A stretch of DNA of 54,365 nt from an uncultured Dialister sp. (GCA_900547785.1 URIB01000007.1:1-54365); one strand, 5' to 3'; positions 8,901 to 18,394 are shown, numbered from the stretch's first letter. The notes: generated from the sequence alone by a model not told the origin. Translations and numbers: made by a program.

Positions 8901-8961
8901 TACTTACACTCGCCCCTTCCGTCAGCTCCGCTGACACCTTCCCCGCGTCCGGGGACTGCTT
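8901..8961 (+). repeat. R2 hairpin repeat, plus orientation
   Basis: GTCAGCTCCGCTGAC then CCCCGCGTCCGGGG, about 45 bp after an R1 minus copy, the same spacing as at 21144/21181 and 21514/21551. Confidence 0.75.
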
Positions 8962-9086
8962 ACAGTTCCTATTCTTTCTTTTAAAATATATCGGTAAGAA
9001 CATCTCTTTATTTATATAAAAACTATAATTTCTTTCCTCGGAAAAGGGGCAAGCTTGCGTACACAATTCAAATGTATGTAACATAT

Positions 9087-9128
9087 AAAAAAGAACCGGT
9101 TTATGACATACGTCTTCCGGTTCTTTTT
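9087..9128. terminator. Intrinsic terminator of the uptake operon
   Basis: AAAAAAGAACCGG pairs with CCGGTTCTTTTT, 26 bp after the ABC ATPase stop codon. Confidence 0.85.
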
Positions 9129-9153
9129 ATTTAATTCTCACAATTTCAAAAAA

Positions 9154-9945
9154 TCAGCCTTGCAGCGCACCCTCTTTTTTCCAGTGCTTCGGCAGATATA
9201 TGATGTGCATCCTTCCCGTTTCATCGATTTCTACTTTACTGTCCACCTGGTATAAATCATGAATGAACTCTTCTGTCAAAAGTTCGGCCGGAGTGCCCAC
9301 ACCTGCCACTTGTCCGTCACGGATAGCTATCAGACGGTCACAGTACATGGCTGCAATATTTAAATCATGAATAGCCGCCGCCACGGTCAAATCCAAACTT
9401 TTTACGATATCCATAATTTCCAGCTGGTACCTTATATCCAGATGATTTGTCGGCTCGTCCAAGACAAGGCACTCCGTTTCCTGCGTCAAAGCTCTGGCGA
9501 GAATGACACGTTGCTGCTCGCCACCAGATAAGGTGGAAAAATTTCTTTCTTCAAATCCTTCCAGCCCCACCAGCTTTATGGCATCTCTTGCCAGGGTGTA
9601 ATCCTTCAGGTTATCCCGCTCCATCATCTTTTTATGGGGAGAACGTCCCATGAGCACTACATCGAGAACGGTAAAATCAAAATTATAAAAATTATGCTGT
9701 GCCACGACGGCTAACTTAAGGGCTGATTCGCGGTAGGACATTTCATCCAAAAGCTTTCCGTCAAACACTAACTTTCCTTCCGTCGGTTTCTGTACACGGT
9801 ACACACATTTTAAAAATGTACTCTTACCGCTCCCGTTCGGCCCGATGATTCCTAAAAATTCTTTCGGATATAAATGGAGATCCACTCCTTTTAGAATCTG
9901 TTTCTTACCGACGAAGAATTTTACCGCTTCCGCTAATATTTCCAT
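9154..9945 (-). CDS. FecE/BtuD-type ABC transporter ATPase
   Basis: 263 aa, cytoplasmic ATPase for import of an iron complex, heme or cobalamin-like ligand. Walker A GPNGSGKST lies at 35-43, a Q-loop AVVAQHNFYNFDF near 80, the signature LSGGEQQR near 140 and Walker B CLVLDEPTNHLD near 160. The C-terminal YQVDSKVEIDETGRMHIIYLP is typical of this group. The start overlaps the permease stop (TGATG), so translation is coupled. It is the last gene of the receptor 1 operon and the only such ATPase in the window, so it probably also serves binding protein 2. Confidence 0.85.
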   Translation of the reverse strand: MEILAEAVKFFVGKKQILKGVDLHLYPKEFLGIIGPNGSGKSTFLKCVYRVQKPTEGKLVFDGKLLDEMSYRESALKLAVVAQHNFYNFDFTVLDVVLMGRSPHKKMMERDNLKDYTLARDAIKLVGLEGFEERNFSTLSGGEQQRVILARALTQETECLVLDEPTNHLDIRYQLEIMDIVKSLDLTVAAAIHDLNIAAMYCDRLIAIRDGQVAGVGTPAELLTEEFIHDLYQVDSKVEIDETGRMHIIYLPKHWKKEGALQG

Positions 9946-11003
9946 CAGTCATTCCCTCCAAATCCGTAAGTCCGCTTAATCATGAGATAAATAAAGCAGG
10001 GCGCACCAATCATAGAAATCAGGATACCAATCGGCAATTCCGTGTGAGGAATAATGATCCGGCAAAATCCGTCGCAGACGACAAGAAATATGGCTCCCAC
10101 AAGGGCACTGGTAGGAATAAGCCGTTTATGATCCGGCCCGATAAACATGCGCATCACGTGAGGAATAATAAGACCCACAAAGCCAATCATACCTGAGGCA
10201 TACACGGCAAATCCGACAATGAGGGAGCTGATTAAAAGATACCATTGGCGGTATACATGGAGATCCGTTCCCATCGTTATCGCCGTTTCATCTCCCAGAA
10301 GCATAAGATTCAGGACACGGCTCTGCGTCCAAAAGAATAAAATGGAAATAATAACTACCGGTGCTATCACCATGATTTCATTCCATTTTGCCCCGGCAAG
10401 GCTTCCCATCATCCAGTATGCTACACTCTGCATTCCTTCTTTATTATTGGCAAAATAGACAATAAAGCTGGAAAATGCACTGCACACCGCCGATAACGCC
10501 ATGCCTGCCAAAAGCAATTTAATGGAATTGGAGCGGCCTCCCAGATTGGAAATGAAAAGGACGGCAAGAGATAAGGCAAATGCCCCGATAAATGCACTGA
10601 TTCCTACAAAATTAGAGCCCAGAGAAACGCCGACACCCAAAAGAATGGCCGATGTGGCACCCAAAGAAGCGCCGGAGGAAATCCCGAGTATGTACGGGTC
10701 TGCCAACGGGTTTTTTACGATAGCCTGCATGATAACGCCGCATACCGCAAGTCCCGAACCGACAAGAGCGGCCAGAATCAGACGGGGAAAACGGAGAAGC
10801 CAGACGATATCATGAACAGGTCCCCGTCCGACAGTTTCGATAGGAAGGTCCCCCGTCAGTTGTTCCGCCACTGTCTGATAAATTTGGTCCAACGGTATTT
10901 TCACCGTACCGATTCCGAGCCCCCAAAAGAGAGAGATGACTAAAATCAGGGCAAGTAAAATAAGCACTGCCGTAAATTCTAAATGACGAATCCATTTTTT
11001 CAT
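9945..11003 (-). CDS. FecCD-type ABC transporter permease
   Basis: 352 aa, about ten membrane segments. FecCD features include GRGPVHDIVWLLRFPRLILA near residue 60, VVCGVIMQAIVKNPLADPYILGISSGASLGA near 85-115 and GFVGLIIPHVMRM near 270. It forms the inner-membrane channel (as a dimer) for iron-siderophore, heme or vitamin B12 import. A good ribosome site, GAGGAGTTACTT, precedes the ATG. It begins 10 bp after the disrupted binding-protein gene. Intact and full length for the family. Confidence 0.85.
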   Translation of the reverse strand: MKKWIRHLEFTAVLILLALILVISLFWGLGIGTVKIPLDQIYQTVAEQLTGDLPIETVGRGPVHDIVWLLRFPRLILAALVGSGLAVCGVIMQAIVKNPLADPYILGISSGASLGATSAILLGVGVSLGSNFVGISAFIGAFALSLAVLFISNLGGRSNSIKLLLAGMALSAVCSAFSSFIVYFANNKEGMQSVAYWMMGSLAGAKWNEIMVIAPVVIISILFFWTQSRVLNLMLLGDETAITMGTDLHVYRQWYLLISSLIVGFAVYASGMIGFVGLIIPHVMRMFIGPDHKRLIPTSALVGAIFLVVCDGFCRIIIPHTELPIGILISMIGAPCFIYLMIKRTYGFGGND

Positions 11004-11013
11004 AAGTAACTCC

Positions 11014-12023
11014 TCAGTTCATATCAGGATGCAGACCCTTTTTTATCATCCGCAACCCTTCTATCGTTTTTACACCAGAAGCATACACATAGTCAAGCGG
11101 AAGTAAATAAATACGTCTATTTCTAAACGCTTTTACGTTTTGCAGTTCCGTTTTATTACTAAACTCTTCTATTATTGATTTTTGGTTATCTTGTAAATAA
11201 ATGATAAAAACTACATCAGGATTATAATGAATCATATCCTCTATACCTATAGTTCTTGACTTTACAGGAATTTCAGCACCTAACTTTTTTATCATATCCC
11301 CTACGAGCCAGCCTTGGTCATAATTAATGATATTCCGTCCGCTCAACTCAATAACCATAGTTTTTTGTACTGTTTTATCTTTTGTTTTTTCTTGTACCCT
11401 TGATAATTCTTGTTCGATTTCCTCAATCATTTTATCTGTTTTATATTCCACATTGAATATTTTACCTATATCCGATAAATATTTACATTCATCTTCTATC
11501 TGCCCTTCCTCTAATATGTGATTTGAATTTCCGGTTATATATGTTTTTACGCCCCTTTGCTTCCACCATTCCACCACTCTGTTGTCCCCCATCTTTTAGG
11601 AGAAAATGTGGATTTCCAGCCCAATATGCAGTCCGGTTGTAACGCCACAATATATTCTAAGCTTGTTTCTATATCATTTATACCATTTAGACTTGTTAAT
11701 TTTTCTCCATATTTTCTGACCATATCATCATAAGAAATATTGCCTTGGCGCATTGAAGCATAAATCATTTTATCTTCTAACCCCAGTGCTAATAACGACT
11801 CTACATTATTTGTTCTATCAGCAACAACACGTTTGGGGGATTCTTCAAAAATCACTTCTGTAGGATTTCCGGACGAATCAAATGTGGAAATAGTAACAGG
11901 ATAATGACTATTGTATAAACCTTTTTTTATTTCTATTCCATATATATAGGCTTTATCTTGCCAAATCAGCATAAGTCCCATTATCAGAGTAACAAAAAAT
12001 AATCCTATTATTAATTTCTTCAT
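11014..12023 (-). pseudogene. Binding protein 1, frameshifted by an 8-bp duplication
   Basis: A periplasmic ligand-binding protein for the adjacent ABC cassette, homologous to the intact gene at 14939-15943 (DC[I]LGWKSTF vs LIIGWKSTF, EDECKYL..GKIFNVE vs ADECKYL..GKIFNVE, both ending KTIEGLRMIKKGL.PD.N). The reading frame from 12023 runs to about 11550 and stops. The C-terminal half lies in another frame. At 11561-11576 the 8-mer TTCCACCA is tandemly duplicated. Removing one copy gives EWWKQRGVKT, which matches the paralogue EWWNGRGVRT in length with no other gap. The N-terminus has a hydrophobic segment but no lipobox. Confidence 0.85.
11561..11576 (-). repeat. Perfect 8-bp tandem duplication causing the frameshift
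   Basis: TTCCACCATTCCACCA on the plus strand, that is TGGTGGAA twice in the coding direction. It shifts the binding-protein frame and could revert by slippage or recombination. Confidence 0.9.
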
Positions 12024-12051
12024 TTCCTTAACCCAGTACTATTAAGTATAT

Positions 12052-12096
12052 AAAGAATGCAAACAAACTCAAAAACAAGCCTGTTTGCATTCTTTT
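12052..12096 (-). terminator. Hairpin between receptor 1 and binding protein 1
   Basis: AAAGAATGCAAACA pairs with TGTTTGCATTCTTTT across a 16-base loop. In the operon it would let the receptor be made in excess over downstream genes. Confidence 0.7.
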
Positions 12097-12111
12097 ATAC
12101 TTTATTTCAAA

Positions 12112-14555
12112 TTAGAACGTATATTTTGCACCAACTAAGAAACTTCTTGCAGGCATTGCTGCGGCAGCAATTCCGTTTCTTGAGTTATAGGACGTTTCAT
12201 AGGCTTGATTTGTCAAATTGCTAACCAGTAAATAGATATTTAAATCTTCTCTGAGTTGATAATTCACATTCCAATCCATTACAAGAAAACGTCTTGCAGA
12301 AAATGCTTCGGTGTTATTCCCTGTGTACCAGTTCGTCAATAGCCCTGTATAAATCTTTCCGTTTTCATAAGAAAGGTTCAGTGCATAGTGATTTTGCGGT
12401 CTGAGACTGTTAATTGCCGTATTGATATCACTGGTATTGCTATATCCCCAATTAGGATCTAATATCCAGCCATCTTTTGCTTTCCATTTATCTTCCATGT
12501 GGGAATAAGATGCACTCATCATCACATGTTTATTAAATTGATGGTCAAACGTAACGTTAAATGATTTTTTATCTTCTTTTGCATTTAATGCCGTTCTAAC
12601 AAAATCAGATGATGCATCATCCCAAATCGGTAAGGTTGCTACAGCACTGCTCATTTTTGTCAAATCATAATGTACCGCAATTGCGCTTTTATCTGATAAT
12701 TCCTTCCTTATACCAACAGTCCAAACATTACCTTTTTCATCGCATAACGGTGTTTTGTAGATTCCCGTACTAGTGGAATAATCTCCTACACGAAGAGGTC
12801 TGAAGATTTTCGACCACCCAAAATACATGCTTGTACTATCATTAAGCAGATACTGCGTATTTAAAGAATAAGTAAAAGTATTTGTACTTCCTTTACCGTT
12901 ACTTTTATTATTTACGTCGCTGTCTTCATAGGAGCTATAGTGTGAATATCTGACAGAAGGTGTTAAATCCCATTTATCTGTAATGTGAATTTTATCCTGA
13001 ACAAAGGCACGTACAGAATCTCTTTTCAGTATCGTAGTTTCCAGTTTATCCGTTTTTCTGTTCGTCCTTCGGGTATACTGTTTCGACTTGTCAAAATTTA
13101 CGCCTGCTATGACATCATGATTACCTATTGAATCAGCATATTGAAGCTCTATTCCTCTGTTTTTTTCCTGATGCCAATCAGTGACCGGAGCATTTCCTCC
13201 TACACCTTTTCTCCAAGCCTCAATGGCAGCTTTATCGCTACTTCCAGGCCAAGGTGCCAAATGTTTTTTCATCCATGCATATAATTGCTCGTCTGTTGCT
13301 CCATTCGGATATTCTTGATTATAAATATCATATCCTGCACCGACTCCATTGAAGTACTTGCCATTAAAGTTATTAAAAGCAAATTTACTTCTCGTACGGT
13401 AAGTATGTTGCTGATTATACAAACGAACAAAACTGTCCATTCCATTCTTTTTCTTGAAAGTATATGAAATATCTAAGTCATTATTATTAAATTCACTTTT
13501 TACATCATTGATTGCTCTTGTTAAATAAATATTATGATACCCCGGTTGTTTTGAATCTGTCCAAGCACGACCCTTTTCAGTCAGTTTATTATTGGAATCA
13601 TATCTGCCAACAACTACTTCAAATAAAATTCGATACCAATCTTTTTCATTCCAAAATTGAAGTCGCGGTGTAGCTACGGGATACCCATCCACCCCATTTT
13701 TATGGTTATACCAGATTTTTAAACTATGCTGGTCATCAAAATCTTTATCGACGCGGAAATTGACACCGTCTTCTTTCCATGCAGAAATGGGAAGTGTTGC
13801 CACTTTTCCAATCGTACCATCTTTAAATTTTGTATTTCCCGACATATTCCGGTTTGCCGAAATAAAGTATCGCCATGAATTGTCTGATCCTGTTGATCCG
13901 GAATATGAAAAAGCGTAATTATGCTTATCCCAAGAGCCTGTGGATAAATCTAAAGTTCCTTTGTTCTTTTCTCCCCCTTTTCTTGTGATAATATTAATTA
14001 CTCCGCCTGTTGCATCTGCTCCGTAAACTGATGCACCCGGCCCCTTTATAACTTCAATTTTATCAATATTTTCAATATTGGTGACTTGATCTAAATTAAC
14101 ACCGGTAGACTTACTTCCGCTCTTACTGCTTTTACTGATTCTGGTGCTGGCACTGTTATCAACACGTCGTCCATCTACCAAAATAACTACTCGGGAATCC
14201 CCATTAATCGACACTCCATTATTATAGAATTCATATCCATACTCTCCCCCACGGTATCCGGGATTTTGAAAAGTGATACCGGGAATACGCTTAATGGCTT
14301 CCGTAACATCTGCATAATGCCGTTTGTCTATTTCTTCGCGGGTAATGACCTTTGTATCCCCACCGGTACGATAGTAAGACTGTTCGGTAATCGTATCCCC
14401 GAACTTATTCTTTGTCCGGTCTGCTTCTACATAAACAGCATCTAAAGTATACATATTTAAATTTTCATCATATGCTGCCTCAGCAGGATGCACCCCCCCC
14501 CTAAAAAACCTGTCAATGCCAGTGCTGCTGCCATTACATATACTTTTCTCTTCAT
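12112..14555 (-). CDS. TonB-dependent receptor 1, out of frame at a G9 tract
   Basis: Outer-membrane gated channel for a metal complex. The start at 14555 (after AGAGAGGAGAATCAC) encodes the same signal peptide as receptor 2, MKRKVYVMAAALALTGFL. At 14493-14501 a run of nine G (coding strand) shifts the frame, giving a 31-residue peptide that ends in MMKI. With seven G, as in receptor 2, or ten, the frame joins VHPAEA|AYDENL and continues through a plug domain (KVIKGPGASVYGADATGGVI-like) and beta barrel to the terminal FLVGAKYTF, about 813 aa. The rest is intact, which argues for a contingency gene caught in the OFF phase rather than decay. Confidence 0.85.
14493..14501 (-). repeat. Poly-G tract (G9) in receptor signal peptide
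   Basis: Nine C on the plus strand inside the signal-peptide codons. The paralogue has seven at 18222-18228 and is in frame. Confidence 0.9.
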
Positions 14556-14599
14556 GTGATTCTCCTCTCTGAAAATAAAATAATATGAATAACTGAAAC

Positions 14600-14665
14600 T
14601 GTTTATTTCACCTCTTATCACCGGTCTTTCCGTGTTTCGGCCGTGATAAAAGTAGAAATCATAGT
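14600..14665 (-). promoter_or_regulatory. Conserved hairpin leader of receptor 1
   Basis: On the minus strand CTTTTATCAC pairs with GTGATAAGAG around a 20-base inner part, followed by TGAAA..TTTCA. The same fold precedes receptor 2, where the T-G wobble in the main stem becomes C-G. It lies about 45-110 bp before the start codon. Confidence 0.6.
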
Positions 14666-14790
14666 AACAAAATACTATATATCTTCCACATAAATTTTAG
14701 ATTTTCTTTATTACTTTTTTCCAAAGCATGAAAAATCTAATCACATTTATTAAATATAGTTAGACTTTTATTTTAATACAATTCTCCCCG

Positions 14791-14834
14791 ATTATATCAT
14801 TTGTTAATTAATTTTGACAATTATTTTCATTATT
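14791..14834 (-). promoter_or_regulatory. Promoter of receptor 1 operon with Fur-like box
   Basis: The -35 TTGTCA (14815-14820), an 18-bp spacer and the -10 TATAAT (14791-14796) read on the minus strand. A box at 14816-14834 matches 14 of 19 positions of the E. coli Fur consensus and overlaps the -35. Predicted 5' leader of about 230 nt. Confidence 0.65.
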
Positions 14835-14893
14835 ACTTTAGTTTTGCCAACTCTTTAAACATCTTTTATGATTATTTATTTATCTTTGCCAAC

Positions 14894-14927
14894 AAAAAAG
14901 ACCATGAAGTTTTTCATGATCTTTTTT
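14894..14927 (-). terminator. Terminator of binding protein 2
   Basis: AAAAAAGACCATGAA pairs with TTCATGATCTTTTTT just after the stop codon. The rest of 14556-14938 holds only the receptor 1 promoter and leader. Confidence 0.8.
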
Positions 14928-14938
14928 ACACTTATGCT

Positions 14939-15943
14939 TCAGTTCACATCAGGATACAGACCTTTTTTAATCATCCGCAACCCTTCTATCGTTTTTGTTG
15001 CAGGCGTATACATATGGTCAAAGGGAATAGGATAAACTCTCGCTTCTTTTACCGCCCGGAGAGAGCTAAACCTTGCTTCTTTAAATAAATCTATAATTTG
15101 CAGTCTGCCCTCTTCATTAAAGTAAACAACAAATATGACATCCGGATCTTCAGCAATAAGATCTTCATACCCGATTCTTTTACTTTTTACCGGCATATAG
15201 CCGCCTAATTGCTCCACCATATCTCCTACAACCCATCCGTTATCATAATTCATGAACGCCTTTCCGCTCATTTCTATGACAACCGTTTTCTGTGGCGGTC
15301 TGTCTTTAATTTGTCTGCGGGTGTTATCAATCTCTTCTTCAATATCCAATACCATCTGATTTGTTTTTTCTTCTACATTAAATATTTTCCCCATATCTTG
15401 CAAATATTTGCATTCATCAGCAATTGTACCTTTATTAGTCATATGATTGCTGGTAGAAACAATATATGTACGCACACCACGACCATTCCACCACTCTGTT
15501 GATTTCTCCAAAACAGAAGTAAATGTGGATTTCCAACCGATGATAAGATCCGGACTGGCAACCAATACTCCCTCTGCATTCGGCTCGTAATTATCAATGA
15601 CTTGTACTTTTTTTAACTCCTGCGGATACTTTTCCATCATTCGTTTCCATGTCATTCCATTTTGATTAACTGATGTAGCAACTACAGTATCAGCCTGTCC
15701 CAATGCAACCAGCGTTTCAAAAGTATTTAATTCATGAGTAACTACCCGGTTTGGTTTTTTTGTGAAAACTTGCTTTATTTTTTTCCCTGAAGAACTATAA
15801 GTTTCAACAGTAACGGGATAGTGAGAACTTGCCACGCTTGCATCTTTTTTATGAACGATAAAATCCCCTGTATATTCTTTATATATGTATCCTGTGAATA
15901 GAAAAAATAGAAATACTGTAAATAATACAACAAATTTTTTCAT
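14939..15943 (-). CDS. Binding protein 2 for a metal-complex ABC importer
   Basis: 334 aa from the ATG at 15943, preceded by GGAGCATAAA. A hydrophobic N-terminus (MKKFVVLFTVFLFFLFTGYI) lacks a lipobox Cys, so the protein is secreted or membrane-tethered. The body fits a periplasmic iron-complex binding fold: RVVTHELNTFETLVALGQAD, SPDLIIGWKSTF, KTVVIEMSGKAFMNYDNGW and the terminal KTIEGLRMIKKGLYPDVN. It follows receptor 2 with a hairpin between them and has no permease of its own. It probably feeds the FecCD/FecE cassette at 9154-11003. The gene is AT-rich compared with its surroundings. Confidence 0.8.
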   Translation of the reverse strand: MKKFVVLFTVFLFFLFTGYIYKEYTGDFIVHKKDASVASSHYPVTVETYSSSGKKIKQVFTKKPNRVVTHELNTFETLVALGQADTVVATSVNQNGMTWKRMMEKYPQELKKVQVIDNYEPNAEGVLVASPDLIIGWKSTFTSVLEKSTEWWNGRGVRTYIVSTSNHMTNKGTIADECKYLQDMGKIFNVEEKTNQMVLDIEEEIDNTRRQIKDRPPQKTVVIEMSGKAFMNYDNGWVVGDMVEQLGGYMPVKSKRIGYEDLIAEDPDVIFVVYFNEEGRLQIIDLFKEARFSSLRAVKEARVYPIPFDHMYTPATKTIEGLRMIKKGLYPDVN

Positions 15944-15962
15944 TTTATGCTCCATTAAGAGA

Positions 15963-15996
15963 AAATAAAGGTGGTAACAATTTTTACCACCTTTAT
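15963..15996 (-). terminator. Hairpin between receptor 2 and binding protein 2
   Basis: TAAAGGTGGTAA pairs perfectly with TTACCACCTTTA, followed by only TTTTC. It is likely a partial terminator within the operon. Confidence 0.65.
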
Positions 15997-16020
15997 CCCT
16001 GCCATTCATATACAAGCTTA

Positions 16021-18282
16021 TCAGAACTTATACTTAGCTCCTACCATGAATGCCCGACCGGGCTGGGGCCATGCACCCATTCCCAAGTAAGCGGTATAAG
16101 TATTTTCCCATGCTTCATTGGTTAAGTTTGTAATCGTTCCATAAATAGACACGTCTTTATTAATGTAGTAATTCGTTGAAAAATCAAAGACCAAGAACCT
16201 GTTACTGGTATAAGCCATCCGATTCAAGCCTGTATAATAGTTACATAAAAGCGAAGCATTCCACTTATGATTATCATAAGTTAATATACCCGTATATGTA
16301 TTTTGTGGTCTCAATTTATTAATAGCACTATTTACATTTCCTTTTAACCCTGATATATCAGGATCAAAAATCATATCCCCTTTTGCACTCCACTTGTCCT
16401 TTGCATGTGAATAATTAAAACTCATTGACCAAAAATCGTTTATATCATGTTTTACCGTAACGTTAATTGAAGTCTTTTTTTCTCTTGCATTAATATACTT
16501 CAGTTTAAAATCACGTATATTTTTATCCCATACACTATATCGGGCTATCGCATTTTTCATATCAGTCCAGTCATAATGAATAGAGGCAGAAGTTTTTTTA
16601 CCAAACCGCTTTCGTACGCCAAAAGTTACTACATCCCCTTTTTCATCCTCAAGCCCGGCATCTACAGATTTTCCGCTTAAAGAATCTTTATTTGTTAAAT
16701 GGTAGTCTCCGACTCGTATTGGTCGATATACTTTAGTCCACCCCAAATACATGCTTGTATCGTTATTAAATGCAAATTGTGTCACCAAAGAAGGAGTGAT
16801 AACGGAAGTCGATTTCCCTGCTTCGGCGTGAACTCCTTCTTTTGAAACTTTTGCAAAATCGCTATAGTATGAGTAGCGAAGAGCCGGTGTCAACTCCCAA
16901 CTATCTGTAATATGTATCTTGTCCTGTATGTATCCGAGAACACTTTCACGTTCCACACTGGATGTCGTTTTCTTTTTTATACTTGTATCGTAATAACGAG
17001 ATTTATCATATGTCCAGGTTGTTAGTAAATCATGTTTTCCGAGTGCTTTTCCGTATTGTATTTGCAGCCCTCGGTTTTTTAACTGTGTGAGATAAGATTT
17101 CTTATCCTTGCCTTTATGATTCTTTCGTGCCCACTCATCCCAAGCCGGTGTAAATGGTGTCGGTGCATCTTCTCTATCTCCTGCACCAAAAGATCCGAAA
17201 TATGTTTCGTGTTGGTCATAGAAACGTACAAAACTATCCATACCATGATCTTCACTAAAATGATATGTCAAGTCATAGTTGTTTTTATTGTAAATGTTAT
17301 AAGCCCCAACCCATGTTATCCATAAATTTCTATATCCCGGATTATCAAAATTGCCATATTTATCATTATGGAAATAATCTTTTTTTATTCGGGTCCACTC
17401 TTCATCACTCAAATATCTATAGTCAGGAGCCGTTAGCGGATAATCGTCATTTCCCTGCATATGTTTATAAGAAAAAACTAAAGCATGTGTCTTGTCAAAA
17501 CGATAATCTACACGTGCGTTAACAGTATTATCTCTATATCCTGTCTGATTCCATTTATAATTTTTATCGGTAATTCCATCATGATAATGAGAATCTCCAC
17601 TCAGTTCCCTTCTGGCAGACATGAAATATCTTAACTTTCCTGTATCGTTACTCCCTGAATAACTTATACCATAATTATATCGTTTCCATGATCCCATCGA
17701 AAAATCTATTGTTCCGACAGGCTTTAGTGCCCCTTTTTTTGTTATGATATTAATAACTCCGCCGGTAGCATCCGCCCCATAAACTGATGCCCCCGGTCCT
17801 TTTATGACCTCAATTTTTTCAATGTTATCAATACCTACAATCTGATTAATGTCAACCATGGCCTTGGAGCCGGAGGCATAATCTGAAATCGAACTCCCCG
17901 CCGTATTGTCCATCCTACGTCCATCAATCAATATAATAACCCTTGCATCTCCATTAATGGTTACAATAGAATGCGTTTGTGTATATCCGTATTCGCCCCC
18001 GCGATAACCTCCCGGTGTCTGTATCTGTACGCCGGGTAAATGTTTCAAGGCATCTCCAACCTGAGCATAATGCCGTTTTTCTATGGTTTCTGCATCAATA
18101 ACCTGTACATCTCCGCCTGTACGGTAATAAGATTGTTCAGTAATTTCATTTCCAAATACATCTTTGTTCCGATTTCCATACACCTGGATTTCATCCAAAT
18201 CATAAACGGCTTCTACCGGCACCCCCCCTAAAAAACCTGTCAATGCCAGTGCTGCTGCCATTACATATACTTTTCTCTTCAT
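16021..18282 (-). CDS. TonB-dependent receptor 2, intact
   Basis: 753 aa. Signal peptide MKRKVYVMAAALALTGFL..VPVEA is encoded across a G7 run in frame. A TonB-box-like DLDEIQVYG follows at the mature N-terminus. The plug domain contains VIILIDGRRMDNTAGSS and KVIKGPGASVYGADATGGVI-type sequence, and the barrel ends FMVGAKYKF. It imports a scarce metal complex across the outer membrane; which ligand cannot be read. The 69 bp around its start codon are identical to those of receptor 1, so the two genes arose by duplication or have recombined. The gene is AT-rich, suggesting transfer of the island. Confidence 0.9.
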   Translation of the reverse strand: MKRKVYVMAAALALTGFLGGVPVEAVYDLDEIQVYGNRNKDVFGNEITEQSYYRTGGDVQVIDAETIEKRHYAQVGDALKHLPGVQIQTPGGYRGGEYGYTQTHSIVTINGDARVIILIDGRRMDNTAGSSISDYASGSKAMVDINQIVGIDNIEKIEVIKGPGASVYGADATGGVINIITKKGALKPVGTIDFSMGSWKRYNYGISYSGSNDTGKLRYFMSARRELSGDSHYHDGITDKNYKWNQTGYRDNTVNARVDYRFDKTHALVFSYKHMQGNDDYPLTAPDYRYLSDEEWTRIKKDYFHNDKYGNFDNPGYRNLWITWVGAYNIYNKNNYDLTYHFSEDHGMDSFVRFYDQHETYFGSFGAGDREDAPTPFTPAWDEWARKNHKGKDKKSYLTQLKNRGLQIQYGKALGKHDLLTTWTYDKSRYYDTSIKKKTTSSVERESVLGYIQDKIHITDSWELTPALRYSYYSDFAKVSKEGVHAEAGKSTSVITPSLVTQFAFNNDTSMYLGWTKVYRPIRVGDYHLTNKDSLSGKSVDAGLEDEKGDVVTFGVRKRFGKKTSASIHYDWTDMKNAIARYSVWDKNIRDFKLKYINAREKKTSINVTVKHDINDFWSMSFNYSHAKDKWSAKGDMIFDPDISGLKGNVNSAINKLRPQNTYTGILTYDNHKWNASLLCNYYTGLNRMAYTSNRFLVFDFSTNYYINKDVSIYGTITNLTNEAWENTYTAYLGMGAWPQPGRAFMVGAKYKF
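18222..18228 (-). repeat. Poly-G tract (G7), in frame
   Basis: Same signal-peptide position as the G9 run of receptor 1; here the reading frame is open. Confidence 0.85.
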
Positions 18283-18324
18283 GTGATTCTCCTCTCTAAA
18301 AACTGAAATACTATGAATAACTGA

Positions 18325-18384
18325 AACTTTTTATTTCATCTCTTATCACCGGTCTTTCCCTGTTTCGCCCGTGATAAGAGTAGA
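18325..18384 (-). promoter_or_regulatory. Conserved hairpin leader of receptor 2
   Basis: CTCTTATCAC pairs perfectly with GTGATAAGAG, followed by TGAAA..TTTCA. It lies between the CGGC gene and the receptor and matches the leader at 14600-14665. Confidence 0.6.
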
Positions 18385-18394
18385 AATCATGGTG

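Larger units (their letters stand above)
7971..9153. other. 1.2-kb gene-free block of nested palindromic repeats
   Basis: Apart from terminators at both ends, this region is built from two repeat families. R1 is about 81 bp with imperfect inverted ends; R2 is hairpin-rich. In order: R2 minus 8110, R2 plus 8231, R1 plus 8411, R2 minus 8559, R1 plus 8656, R1 minus 8778, R2 plus 8901, partial R2 minus about 9031. The right part (8559-8961) is one large imperfect palindrome. The open frames here are repeat-derived. Confidence 0.7.

Noticed and set aside
8100..9065. Possible CRISPR array
   Set aside because: Repeats are palindromic and irregularly spaced, in both orientations, with no cas genes.
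14600..14665. Possible cobalamin riboswitch in the receptor leader
   Set aside because: A GGGAA..GGTG-like string occurs in one copy, but the conserved B12 box and core are missing.
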